Assembly (NCBI GenBank): GCA_964349045.1
Contig: CAYGFI010000043.1
Coordinates: 1-29,429 of the forward strand
Source of the DNA: JACJXF01 sp964349045
GTDB taxonomy: Bacteria > Bacteroidota > Bacteroidia > Bacteroidales > GCA-2748055
DNA length: 29,429 bases
Direction of reading: 5' to 3'
Made by a program: the position numbers and the translations under genes. The stretch's first letter is position 1. Every line of letters starts with the position of its first letter. The notes beneath the pieces are model-generated. The model saw nothing but the letters and a program-made list of their open reading frames with translations, searched no databases and was not told the DNA's origin. This document shows, piece by piece, positions 15,541 through 23,691 of the stretch.

Positions 15541-16497
15541 ATGGAAAGCTTTTTTACCGGTACATTCTTCTCGATATTTCAGGCTATATTAAAAGTGTTT
15601 TTAATAGCGGCACTCGCAGGTTATATGACGTATAAGAAAATATTCACGGAAGAGTTTATTGACGGTTTGTCGGCGCTGGTAGTAAGGGTATTTTTGCCTT
15701 TGCAGATGTTTGCCACCATAACAAGAACTTTTGATCCCGGGACACAGAGTTATTGGTGGGCGGCTCCGCTCGTTGGAATGGGTCTTGGGTTAGCAGGTCT
15801 TATTTTTTCTTCTCTCCTGTTTGCCGGGAACATAAAAGAAAAAAAAGGACTCTTTCCTTTATCGGGGATGCAGAACGCAGTTTACCTGGCATTACCTATT
15901 GGAGAGTTTGCATTAAAGGATCAGTTCGCGGAGTTTTCACTGATCTGTTTCCTGGTGTTAATGGGCTTAAACCCGCTTATGTGGTCGGTAGGAAAGGTTC
16001 TTATAACCACCGGGGGAAAGAACGGAGGTTTATTTAAAAAGATCGTTACTCCGCCACTGGTCGCGAGTTTAACAGGAATAATTCTTGTGCTTACCGGGGC
16101 AGCGCCCTTTGTGCCGGATATGGTTGTTGATGCAGCCGCGATGCTGGGAAATGCAACGGTTCCGGTTGCCACTTTTATTCTTGGTTCGACACTTGTAATG
16201 TCGATACGTAAGATTCCACCCTTCTGGGACACCTTCCGGATTGTGTTTACGAAGTTTGTGATACTACCTGTATTAACAATTAGCATACTTTATCTTCTAA
16301 AAACAGGGGAGGAGTATCCGCTACTTGCCCAGGTGCTTATTCTGCAATCGGCCACAGCGCCTGCCACAGCGCATATACTAATGGTAAGAACTTATGGAGG
16401 GGATATCGGCAAGGTAGGTGGGATTACGTTTGTGAGTTACCTGGTGTGTTTGTTTGCGATACCGTTCTGGCTGATGGTTTGGGGTGTATTGCAGTAG
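15541..16497 (+). CDS. AEC family transporter (auxin-efflux-carrier type permease)
   Basis: Inner-membrane carrier of 318 residues with about ten hydrophobic segments arranged as two five-helix halves separated by a hydrophilic stretch near 155-165 (TTGGKNGGLFKK). The fold family includes the bile/arsenite/riboflavin transporter superfamily; bacterial AEC members move malate, malonate or other small organic anions, but the substrate cannot be predicted here. The broken-helix signatures are visible: SGMQNAVYLALPIGEFAL (about 108-125) in the first half and LQSATAPATAHILMVRTYG (about 270-288) in the second. The ATG at 15541 gives a normal-length protein. It stands alone, with a repeat array on each side. 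Confidence 0.9.
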   Translation: MESFFTGTFFSIFQAILKVFLIAALAGYMTYKKIFTEEFIDGLSALVVRVFLPLQMFATITRTFDPGTQSYWWAAPLVGMGLGLAGLIFSSLLFAGNIKEKKGLFPLSGMQNAVYLALPIGEFALKDQFAEFSLICFLVLMGLNPLMWSVGKVLITTGGKNGGLFKKIVTPPLVASLTGIILVLTGAAPFVPDMVVDAAAMLGNATVPVATFILGSTLVMSIRKIPPFWDTFRIVFTKFVILPVLTISILYLLKTGEEYPLLAQVLILQSATAPATAHILMVRTYGGDIGKVGGITFVSYLVCLFAIPFWLMVWGVLQ

Positions 16498-16513
16498 AAA
16501 GAAGTTTGTTACC

Positions 16514-16699
16514 AGGTGACGACGTGATGATGTGATGACGTGAAGACGTGACGAGGTGAAGACGTGATGACTGTCACGACGTTACAACCGTCACGACGTC
16601 ACCTCGTCACGACCGTTACGACCGTCACGACGTCACGACCGTCACGTCACGACGTCACCTCGTCACGACCGTTACGACCGTCACGACGTCACGACCGTC
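16514..16699. repeat. GACGTGA / TCACGTC repeat array running into an assembly gap
   Basis: From about 16514 to 16570 the sequence is a degenerate string of (A)GACGTGATGACGTG-type units. From about 16573 it switches to the complementary orientation (TCACGACGTCAC), so the two halves can pair into a large imperfect stem. Within the right half a 53-base segment occurs twice, identically, at 16591-16643 and 16647-16699 (period 56), the second copy ending exactly at the gap. ACGTCATCACGAC continues after the gap at 16800. The frame across it encodes only Thr/Ser/Arg/His runs and is not a gene. Confidence 0.85.
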
Positions 16700-16799
16700 N
16701 NNNNNNNNNNNNNNNNNNNNNNNNNNNNNNNNNNNNNNNNNNNNNNNNNNNNNNNNNNNNNNNNNNNNNNNNNNNNNNNNNNNNNNNNNNNNNNNNNNN
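16700..16799. other. Assembly gap (100 N)
   Basis: Exactly 100 N, the usual placeholder for a gap of unknown length. The same GACGTC-type repeat lies on both sides, so the array is longer than shown and its copy number is unknown. Confidence 0.98.
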
Positions 16800-16816
16800 A
16801 CGTCATCACGACCCAC

Positions 16817-16846
16817 TTGCATAATCCCCACTATTTCATATCTTTA
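16817..16846 (+). promoter_or_regulatory. Likely promoter of the carbonic anhydrase gene
   Basis: TTG at 16817-16819 and TATCTTTA at 16839-16846 fit the Bacteroidota -33 and -7 (TAnnTTTG) elements with a 19-base spacer; the last base of the -7 box deviates. Transcription would start near 16852, giving a leader of about 23 bases before the ATG at 16875. Confidence 0.5.
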
Positions 16847-16874
16847 CAAGTAAGTGGAATAAAACCCCAAACCA

Positions 16875-17546
16875 ATGACCGTTCCAGAAATTATTACCCA
16901 AATCGTTGAAGGAAACACCCTGTTCACGACCACACACGACCGTGATTACTTCGAAACTTTTAAATTAAAGCAGGAACCATTCATTACACTGGTAACCTGC
17001 TCTGACTCGCGGGTTCCATTGAATGCCCTGTTACCCGACACATCGAATAAGATTTTTTCCATTCAGAATATCGGGAACCAGATATTATCGACTGAAGGAT
17101 CGGTGGATTACGGTATTTACCATCTGAAAACTCCGGTATTGATGTTTCTGGGTCATTCCGATTGTGGAGCCATAAAGGCTTATTTAAAGGGATTTAGCGA
17201 GGAAACCGAGGGAATAAAGCATGAACTGGATTTTCTGCGGCCCATCATTCATGAGTACGGTGAGATTAAAGATTTTGAAAGTCTGCATACTCATGTGATC
17301 GAAAAAAATCTCGATTACCAGGTAGGCATAGCCTATAAGAAGTACCGGCAATTGATTCACGAAGGGAAATTAACTATTGTTGCAGCTTTCTATGATTTCA
17401 GGGGAGAGTTTGGCAAAGGACAGGGTAAGATTGTATTTGTAAACCTGAACAAACACAAGACAGTTTCTGAACTGGGTGGCCTGTCAGAATTCAACGGATT
17501 ATCTGATGAGGAGAAAGAGCATTTTATAGGGAGGTTGCCGGGGTAG
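16875..17546 (+). CDS. Beta-class carbonic anhydrase
   Basis: Zinc enzyme interconverting CO2 and bicarbonate, 223 residues. The zinc ligands are Cys42 (TCSDSR), His94 and Cys97 (GHSDCGAI), and the catalytic Asp44/Arg46 pair is present. No signal peptide, so cytoplasmic. The body is typical (NIGNQILSTEGSVDYGIYHLKTPVLMFLGHSDC), and the C-terminal strand VAAFYDFRGEFGKGQGKIVFVNLN fits the family; the tail is slightly extended (ELGGLSEFNGLSDEEKEHF). The gene is monocistronic, lies just after the repeat array and gap, and is convergent with the leftward PUL, with only 43 bases between the stops and no obvious terminator hairpin. Confidence 0.95.
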   Translation: MTVPEIITQIVEGNTLFTTTHDRDYFETFKLKQEPFITLVTCSDSRVPLNALLPDTSNKIFSIQNIGNQILSTEGSVDYGIYHLKTPVLMFLGHSDCGAIKAYLKGFSEETEGIKHELDFLRPIIHEYGEIKDFESLHTHVIEKNLDYQVGIAYKKYRQLIHEGKLTIVAAFYDFRGEFGKGQGKIVFVNLNKHKTVSELGGLSEFNGLSDEEKEHFIGRLPG

Positions 17547-17589
17547 GGGTGAATGGGTGATGCCTGGTATATTGAGTTTGTGTATTTTG

Positions 17590-18645
17590 TTATTGATTTA
17601 TGCCCGAAGGTTTTTTCTGACTGGAAGTTACTGAAACCGGTTTCCCAAACACAGGAAAACCATTTTCATCCCAGGTGAATATCTGTGCTCTGGTGCTTCG
17701 TCCATTACACTCGTTACTTGAGAATTTTTTAGCATGGTAAACGATCCAGTCTTCTTTCCCATCCGGAGATTTAGTGAAACAGTTATGGCCCGGGCCAAAC
17801 ACACTGCTGTCGGGGCATTGATTGAATATCTGGTGGTCTGTTCTTGTCCACGATTGAGGATCCAGCAGGTCTGAATCTTTATCTGCGGAAAAAAGCCCTA
17901 ATCCATAATCATCATCCCAACAGGCACCTGCAGAGTAAATAATGAAAATTTTATCTTTTGGACCAACAAGGAACTGGGGTCCTTCCATTATAGCCCTTGG
18001 TGGGGTCATTTCCCAATCGTAGATTGGTAATCCCAGGTTAACTTCTTTTTCTATGGTTGTGGGTGAAGTCAATTTTGCAAGGAAGATACCGCTCATTGAA
18101 GCAACATAGGGAGAATAGGCAAAGTACCTGTTACCATTATACTCAAACACATGTCCGTCAATTCCCGGATACCTGGTTTTGATTTTACCAAGATCTTCCC
18201 ATGAATCACTAAAAGGATTGTCAGAAGTATTTTTCAGCACATGCACAAAACGGTAAAGATCAACAGGATTACTTTTATCAGTGGCGGAATAATAGATAAA
18301 CCATGTTCCATCGAAAAAATGAAGTTCCGGAGCCCATATACAGCATGAATTAGATCCTTTTTCAGGTGGAAACCAAATCTCTTTTGTTTCAGCATCTTTA
18401 AGATCTGTAAAAGATCTGGACTTCCAGAGTTGCAAACGATCACCTCTTGTGACCATACAATAGTAGTATCCATCAGTATGGAAATAAACATACGGGTCAG
18501 GGCCTTCATCAAGTATCGGATTTATAAAGTATTCCACTTTTAAAGAATTACCCGAATCACCTGATCTGTTGCATGAGATAACTGATCCGATGAAAAGAAA
18601 TATTAAAATGCTACTTATAACCCGGATGAAAAAGAATGTCCTCAT
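17590..18645 (-). CDS. GH43 family glycosidase, lipoprotein
   Basis: Five-bladed beta-propeller glycosidase, 351 residues, expected to act on alpha-L-arabinofuranosyl or beta-xylosyl linkages. The signal peptide ends in the lipobox VISC with Cys25, so it is lipid-anchored. The inverting triad is complete: general base Asp50 (EGPDPYV), pKa-modulating Asp163 (PGIDGHVF) and general acid Glu221 (IMEGPQFL). WAPELHFFDGTWFIYYSA is a typical GH43 blade. There is no accessory binding domain. It is the last gene of the leftward polysaccharide utilization operon, 21 bases after the neighbouring GH43-like gene. The exact GH43 subfamily and substrate cannot be assigned by eye. Confidence 0.92.
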   Translation of the reverse strand: MRTFFFIRVISSILIFLFIGSVISCNRSGDSGNSLKVEYFINPILDEGPDPYVYFHTDGYYYCMVTRGDRLQLWKSRSFTDLKDAETKEIWFPPEKGSNSCCIWAPELHFFDGTWFIYYSATDKSNPVDLYRFVHVLKNTSDNPFSDSWEDLGKIKTRYPGIDGHVFEYNGNRYFAYSPYVASMSGIFLAKLTSPTTIEKEVNLGLPIYDWEMTPPRAIMEGPQFLVGPKDKIFIIYSAGACWDDDYGLGLFSADKDSDLLDPQSWTRTDHQIFNQCPDSSVFGPGHNCFTKSPDGKEDWIVYHAKKFSSNECNGRSTRAQIFTWDENGFPVFGKPVSVTSSQKKPSGINQ

Positions 18646-18666
18646 ATTTTATGAATTAAAACTTTC

Positions 18667-19710
18667 TTATTTTACTTTTACCTCTGCAAATCCAAAATGA
18701 TCAACAAGCCGATCGTATTCTTTTTTTGTAATACTGATCATACAGCCATGACGAACAGAAGGTGGCATGGAGTATTTATCCCAGGTGCTGAAAAAAGTAT
18801 ATCCTGAAACCTGAAACCACGGACCTTCGAGTTGCCGGCCAACAGAAAGGCCATAAGATATCCCGGGATACTGTTCATAATAAAGATACCAGTTATTATT
18901 ATCGGGAGAAGGGATAAGCATTGGAGCCTCCCGGAAATTCGGACTGATCGGATCCGAAGGATAGGAATATGGACCAAGAAGGGAATCAGAACTTGCAATC
19001 CGTATTGTTTTTCCTGTAACCCATTCAAAAGTAGGATATCTCTCGTCTTTTAATATTGCATAATAAGTGTCATTTGTTTTTCTGATAATAACATCAATAG
19101 TTCCCATATCCCAGTCAAACAGGCGATGTGGAATTTCGGAAAAAGATTTCAGATCCTTTGATGTAACATACAAGGTTCGCTGACTTGCCCAATACCGTTC
19201 CGGATCTTTTTCTGTTCCTGGCTCATGTGGAGTATGCCAGGTCATGACATAGAGTGAAGACGAATTGTCAAAAAAGAGTTTTGGTGCTCCGATCCGTTGA
19301 AGTGCATTTTCATACCCGGGTGTTTTCTTCAGTTCCGGGGTGTAATCGCTGAAATGTTCCCATTTAATAAGATCCTCAGAAACCCAGATATTTATATCAG
19401 GCGCGGCGTCATTTTTGTTTCCTGCAATATAATATCGGCCATCATGACCTTTGCAGATATCAGGGTGACCTTTGTATTCATCAAATACGCTTTTGCCATC
19501 ATTGAGCATTTTCCAGTGCAGTCCATCCAGACTTACTGTGTAATAGAGTTTACCATAATCCTGATGTGTCATATGAGCAAAAAGATAGGCTTCATTGACA
19601 GACTTACTATCTTTTACCTGCCCGGGAGGGTCTGGTTGCTGACTAAAACCGTTAATCAAGAGGACCTGAAAAGTAATTATTGAAATGATAGTTTTCAGAT
19701 GTGGAATCAT
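18667..19710 (-). CDS. GH43-like propeller glycosidase, secreted
   Basis: Secreted propeller protein of 347 residues. The signal peptide is MIPHLKTIISIITFQVLLINGFSQ with no lipobox and no T9SS tail, so it is probably periplasmic. It has the AYLFAHMT...YYTVSLDGLHWKMLNDGKSVFD opening of a divergent GH43-related group common in Bacteroidota PULs. A plausible catalytic triad is Asp84 (GHPDICKGHDGRYYI), Asp206 (TIDVIIR) and Glu261 (REAPMLI), spaced as in GH43. The C-terminal MPPSVRHGCMISITKKEYDRLVDHFG closes the propeller. Neighbours are the GH43 lipoprotein (21 bases downstream) and the GH5-like gene (32 bases upstream), all one operon. It could equally belong to a GH117-like or other clan-F-related family. 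Confidence 0.78.
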   Translation of the reverse strand: MIPHLKTIISIITFQVLLINGFSQQPDPPGQVKDSKSVNEAYLFAHMTHQDYGKLYYTVSLDGLHWKMLNDGKSVFDEYKGHPDICKGHDGRYYIAGNKNDAAPDINIWVSEDLIKWEHFSDYTPELKKTPGYENALQRIGAPKLFFDNSSSLYVMTWHTPHEPGTEKDPERYWASQRTLYVTSKDLKSFSEIPHRLFDWDMGTIDVIIRKTNDTYYAILKDERYPTFEWVTGKTIRIASSDSLLGPYSYPSDPISPNFREAPMLIPSPDNNNWYLYYEQYPGISYGLSVGRQLEGPWFQVSGYTFFSTWDKYSMPPSVRHGCMISITKKEYDRLVDHFGFAEVKVK

Positions 19711-19742
19711 ATTATTCAGTTTTGGTTTGGTATCAGTAGAAT

Positions 19743-20846
19743 TTACTCTGATTTACCTGTTATTTTTTTAATTAAAAGGATTTCAGACGGGTCAAATACA
19801 CTTCCATCCTGCCTGAAAATATCATGAAACCATATCTTTGGTTCAGTTCCATCAGGAATGGGTTTATTCCATTCAAAAATTGTATTTGATTTGCCGGAAA
19901 CGAGCCCCCAGTTAATGGCGCCAATATTTTCCTGCTTTAATAACGGCATGATATTTTCAAACTTACTACCTCTTGTCCGTGCCATGTACTCGGTACAAAT
20001 AATTGGCCGGTTGTGCACCTTGAGTGAGTCAATCGCAGCCTTGTGCTTTATCTCATTCTCATAGTTATGATAAGTAATAATATCTGAATTTTCCAACTGG
20101 AATTGGTTAAGCTCTGCAAGATCTTTATTCCAGAGTCCAGCTGAAACAGGTTGGGTTGGATTAATTTTACGGGCCCAGGAAAACACATTTTTAAGTAAAG
20201 GCATGCTTTTATTACCCAGGCCATTGTTTCCAGGTTCATTGTAGAGATCCCACAGAAGAATCCGGTTGTCGCTTTTAAATGTGCTCAGGATATCTTTTAC
20301 ATATGCTTCCAGTGTATCCATCATTGCAGGATACTGAAGCAAAAGACCTCCCGGATCGCGCACCCAGCCTGAGTTATGTATTCCCGGTTTCGGATCAGGC
20401 TGCTTTCCTGCCTGGTATTCTTCATTCCAGCAATCATCAAAAAAAACAAAAATGGTTTTGATTCCGTGTTTATCCGCTATCGACAAGTATTCATTCATCC
20501 GGGACTTGAATCCTTGTTTATCAACCTGCCATGCAAGGTGGTGCAAGTAAACCCGCATGCTATTAAATCCTATATCCTCGGCCCATCCCAATTCCCTGTC
20601 AATAGTTTCAGGATCAAAGCTTCCTTCCTGCCATGTTTCCAGTTGATTGATCGCAGTGCTTGGATTAAAATTGGCACCTCTGTACCAAAGATTGTTACTA
20701 CCCCATTCCTGAGCCTTTTCACTACTCCATCTCGTTTGGGTATTATTACCCGAATCCTGCAAAGTCTTTTGGTTTGTATTGCAACCTGAAACCATTATTA
20801 GTATAAAAAAAAGCAGGATTGCAGGAAGAAAAAGTCGGTCTCTCAT
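19743..20846 (-). CDS. GH5-like clan GH-A glycoside hydrolase, lipoprotein
   Basis: TIM-barrel hydrolase of 367 residues with a lipoprotein signal (VSGC, Cys22). The barrel starts at WYRGANFNPSTA (about 54). Retaining-enzyme residues are visible: acid/base Glu204 in LLWDLYNEPG and nucleophile Glu286 in RPIICTEYMAR, 82 residues apart as expected for clan GH-A. Other family landmarks are GFNSMRVYLHHLAWQ, KTIFVFFDDCWN and NIGAINWGLVSGKSNT. Bacteroidota relatives are usually annotated as cellulase-family or 1,4-beta-xylanase-like; substrate not determined. It stands 24 bases downstream of the multimodular GH43 gene. With the GH43 partners, it could cut a beta-linked backbone after side-chain removal (inference). 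Confidence 0.85.
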   Translation of the reverse strand: MRDRLFLPAILLFFILIMVSGCNTNQKTLQDSGNNTQTRWSSEKAQEWGSNNLWYRGANFNPSTAINQLETWQEGSFDPETIDRELGWAEDIGFNSMRVYLHHLAWQVDKQGFKSRMNEYLSIADKHGIKTIFVFFDDCWNEEYQAGKQPDPKPGIHNSGWVRDPGGLLLQYPAMMDTLEAYVKDILSTFKSDNRILLWDLYNEPGNNGLGNKSMPLLKNVFSWARKINPTQPVSAGLWNKDLAELNQFQLENSDIITYHNYENEIKHKAAIDSLKVHNRPIICTEYMARTRGSKFENIMPLLKQENIGAINWGLVSGKSNTIFEWNKPIPDGTEPKIWFHDIFRQDGSVFDPSEILLIKKITGKSE

Positions 20847-20870
20847 TTTATTAAGTTTTAATTTTATATT

Positions 20871-23603
20871 TCAATTTAAAATCAATTTTTTAATCTGTGT
20901 TTCTGAACCATCATCAACGCGGATAAAGTACATTCCCGGATTAAGATGGTCAACAGGGAAGCTGATTTTTACCTTGTCCGAAATTTCAGTAATTAAGGCA
21001 GCTCCTCTTAAGTCAAATATACGTATTACACGATTTGCTTTTTTATCAAATGTAACCGTGACATAGTCAGAACCCGGATTAGGGAAGATTAGGATTTGGG
21101 GATAAGTTTTGAGATTTGAGTTTTCCCTTTCGGAAGTGATGAGCAGGTCTGAGGTGACATGAAAATTATCAAATTTTACTCCGGTGTTATAGGAGCGGTA
21201 TCCTGCCATTCCGGATAGGAAAGGAAAAGGATCGGTGTAATCGATAACGGGATTATTCATGTCATTCAGATATACTCTTATCCGGCCTTCAAGTACGACT
21301 ACCCGCAAATGGTACCAGGTATCAAAGGAGAAATCGCCGGAAGAAGTAGTAAGCGATTGCCAACCGTAATTATGTTTACCGAGTACGACCGTGTTATAAT
21401 TAAAGCCCACAAAATAACCCTGGAGATAATCTGTTCCTGCAGAAGGGCTATCGCCGGCGCCGCCAAGGGCAGGATTAGTAACGCGGAAAATTAAGCCTGC
21501 ATTCATACTGCGGGTAAATTGAATATCCGTCTCTACGGTGTAATCTCTCCATGCATCACTACCGTAGGTTCGTTTACCAAATCCGTCAATAAATGCACTA
21601 TTGTTGAGAATCTGCCAGTTTCCATCGTCATATTTCCAGCCAGTTCCGAAAGTGCCGTCAAAGCTGACAGTTTTATCGAAAGCCTGATTGTCGGCAACAA
21701 CAAATTCCATGGAATATAAATGAAATACTCCGGAAATCACTTCTACTTTCAGGGTATGATAACCAATTGTAAGGTTAAGGTCTTTTACAACGAAAGATCC
21801 CCAGGTACTATTACTACCGGTGGAGGGAAGGTCAACCACTCCGGAAACATCTGTTCCATCTAGTAAGAATCGGACCTTACAGTTGGATTGATCAGTTGAG
21901 TATATTATTTCGTTATTGTACATTCTTTGCAGTTCAACATTTACTTTGTAGTTGAACCATTCATTGGGCCCGACTGATGCCAGGGCATATCCTCCCAGGG
22001 AGGATTCAACCAATTCCACTTCATCGGTTCTTAAAATATTTTCTGTCTGAACGGAGGGAGTTTCTTTATGAAATCCGGTACCTTCTCCACCTGAATTATA
22101 TTGCATTGCAGGCAGTTTTCCTGGAACCGGTTTATAGACATCAAATGTTCCAGTTCCATGTACCATATTACTGTAAGCAATAAAACCAAAATCACCATGG
22201 CACCAATTAGTAAGATACCCTATTTTTCCGGCTCCCAATCCATTCGCAGTGGTAAGCTTAAAAAGGCCATCTACAAAAAATTTATACTGATCATTAAACT
22301 TTTCAATGCGGATGCAATGTAATTTTGAATAATCAGTTCCGGATGGCATATCGATAAGCTTAGGAGTTCCCCAGGTATTATTTTGTATGAAATTAATTTC
22401 AAGCTGGTTTGAAAAGCTGTTCAGAAGGGCAATTCCATAGTTTTCATTATCTGTAAATCCAAATACAGCCCCTAGTGTTGCACTCTCATTTTCCCTTTTA
22501 GTTTCTTTTATGTTGAATTCGGCGGTATAATTTGTTTGCGCAGTACTGTCCAATATCGCCATAAACCAATTTGGGACGTTAATAATCGTAGTATCCTGAA
22601 CCAGGAATTCAGAATCATTTATACTCCATCTACCACCTTCAGGCATTATCCAACCATCTCCCGTTACGGCCCTGTTAAAATAGTCATATGCATCAGGTAA
22701 TTCCGGATTGTGTTGGGCAAAGACTGTTGGTCCCAGTAAAACCATTTTATCGCCGTTCCAGGCGATACGGTCAAAATTTAATCTTCGGAACGGTCCGTTT
22801 CCTGAGACCAGGTTGTGATAGGTGAGGTAATAACTATCCAGATCGGGTCCGACAAAAATACTGCCATGTCCCAGGCCTACATGCAATCCCAATGCATCCA
22901 GAAGGATAGGATTCTGGAGGACAGCAGGTGTGAAAGCATCAAGAGGGCCTGTTGAATTAGTAGCATAATCAATCCGGTAACCTTTACTGATCACATGGTT
23001 ACCTGTATAGATCATATAATATTTCCCATATCTTTTGAAAACGCATGGACCTTCCGTCCAGTTATTATAAATCTTTGCATTCAGGTTGATGTCGGGACCA
23101 ATTGAAACAGGAGTGGACATAGAACATCCCATAATTCCCTGCGGGGAAGCGTGGTAAAATTTCCAACTGGCATCATCATCAATAAATACAGAGCCATCAA
23201 TACTTTTGCCCAGGTTTGTTGATACTACAGTAAATGGGCCGGTTGGAGAAGAACCTGAAAGGACATAGTGTCCGTTTCCAGCGGGTGAGGTGTACATGTA
23301 AAATATTCCGTTCCAATAAACGACTTCAGGTGCGAAAGCAGCTTTTGACTTTGGGTCTGTTGAACATAAACCCTCATATGACCAGTTTACCAGGTTTTTT
23401 GAGCTCCAACATTTAATCCCTGTCTCACTGTCTTTTGTACTGCAATAAAGATAAAATACGCCATTGTGTTTCAACACATAGGGATCTCCGATTGCATATC
23501 CCGGCCATTCGTTATCCAGGAAAAGCGGGTTCTTCAGATCCTGTGAATAAATCAAATTATTGATTAAAAAAAGGACAATAATATATAGAAACCTGTATTT
23601 CAA
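20871..23603 (-). CDS. Multimodular GH43 enzyme with CBM-like domains and T9SS sorting tail
   Basis: 910-residue secreted enzyme. Order: signal peptide (1-20, ending LIYSQ); GH43 propeller (about 22-300) with Asp40 (IGDPYVL), Asp136 (SIDGSVF) and Glu184 (WTEGPCV); a concanavalin-like domain (about 305-482); a CBM6-like domain (about 498-637, MQYNSGGEGTGFHKE...NEWFNYKVNV); a second concanavalin-like domain (about 645-817, resembling CBM66/DUF1080); and a T9SS type A tail (about 834-910, ILIFPNPGSDYVTV). It should therefore be exported by type IX secretion and held on the cell surface. The start codon is TTG at 23603: an in-frame TAA lies four codons upstream, no ATG is available, and the signal peptide is intact from TTG. 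It follows a strong terminator-like hairpin, so its expression may be uncoupled from susCD. Confidence 0.9.
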   Translation of the reverse strand: MKYRFLYIIVLFLINNLIYSQDLKNPLFLDNEWPGYAIGDPYVLKHNGVFYLYCSTKDSETGIKCWSSKNLVNWSYEGLCSTDPKSKAAFAPEVVYWNGIFYMYTSPAGNGHYVLSGSSPTGPFTVVSTNLGKSIDGSVFIDDDASWKFYHASPQGIMGCSMSTPVSIGPDINLNAKIYNNWTEGPCVFKRYGKYYMIYTGNHVISKGYRIDYATNSTGPLDAFTPAVLQNPILLDALGLHVGLGHGSIFVGPDLDSYYLTYHNLVSGNGPFRRLNFDRIAWNGDKMVLLGPTVFAQHNPELPDAYDYFNRAVTGDGWIMPEGGRWSINDSEFLVQDTTIINVPNWFMAILDSTAQTNYTAEFNIKETKRENESATLGAVFGFTDNENYGIALLNSFSNQLEINFIQNNTWGTPKLIDMPSGTDYSKLHCIRIEKFNDQYKFFVDGLFKLTTANGLGAGKIGYLTNWCHGDFGFIAYSNMVHGTGTFDVYKPVPGKLPAMQYNSGGEGTGFHKETPSVQTENILRTDEVELVESSLGGYALASVGPNEWFNYKVNVELQRMYNNEIIYSTDQSNCKVRFLLDGTDVSGVVDLPSTGSNSTWGSFVVKDLNLTIGYHTLKVEVISGVFHLYSMEFVVADNQAFDKTVSFDGTFGTGWKYDDGNWQILNNSAFIDGFGKRTYGSDAWRDYTVETDIQFTRSMNAGLIFRVTNPALGGAGDSPSAGTDYLQGYFVGFNYNTVVLGKHNYGWQSLTTSSGDFSFDTWYHLRVVVLEGRIRVYLNDMNNPVIDYTDPFPFLSGMAGYRSYNTGVKFDNFHVTSDLLITSERENSNLKTYPQILIFPNPGSDYVTVTFDKKANRVIRIFDLRGAALITEISDKVKISFPVDHLNPGMYFIRVDDGSETQIKKLILN

Positions 23604-23648
23604 AATGTAGGTTTAAAAAGTCATTTAAAAAATGAAATGAATGAAAAT

Positions 23649-23682
23649 AAAAAGAAGGGTGCATTATCACACCCTTCTTTTT
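23649..23682 (-). terminator. Strong intrinsic terminator inside the PUL
   Basis: A perfect 13-base stem, AAAAAGAAGGGTG (23649-23661) and CACCCTTCTTTTT (23670-23682), encloses an 8-base loop. Read leftward, it starts 9 bases after the LamG gene stop and ends in a T-rich run (CTTCTTTTTATTTTC). The stem is flanked by A/T runs on both sides, so it could work in both directions. It divides the locus into susC-susD-LamG and the enzyme genes, and should lower read-through into the latter. Confidence 0.85.
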
Positions 23683-23691
23683 AATCAAGCG

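Noticed and set aside
16514..16699. CRISPR array or replication origin iterons
   Set aside because: Units are degenerate and change orientation, with no spacers and no replication initiator gene nearby.
16564..16824. Open frame of 86 codons across the repeat array and N gap
   Set aside because: It consists of Thr/Val/Ser/Arg/His runs from the GACGTC repeat and a stretch of N; no family features.
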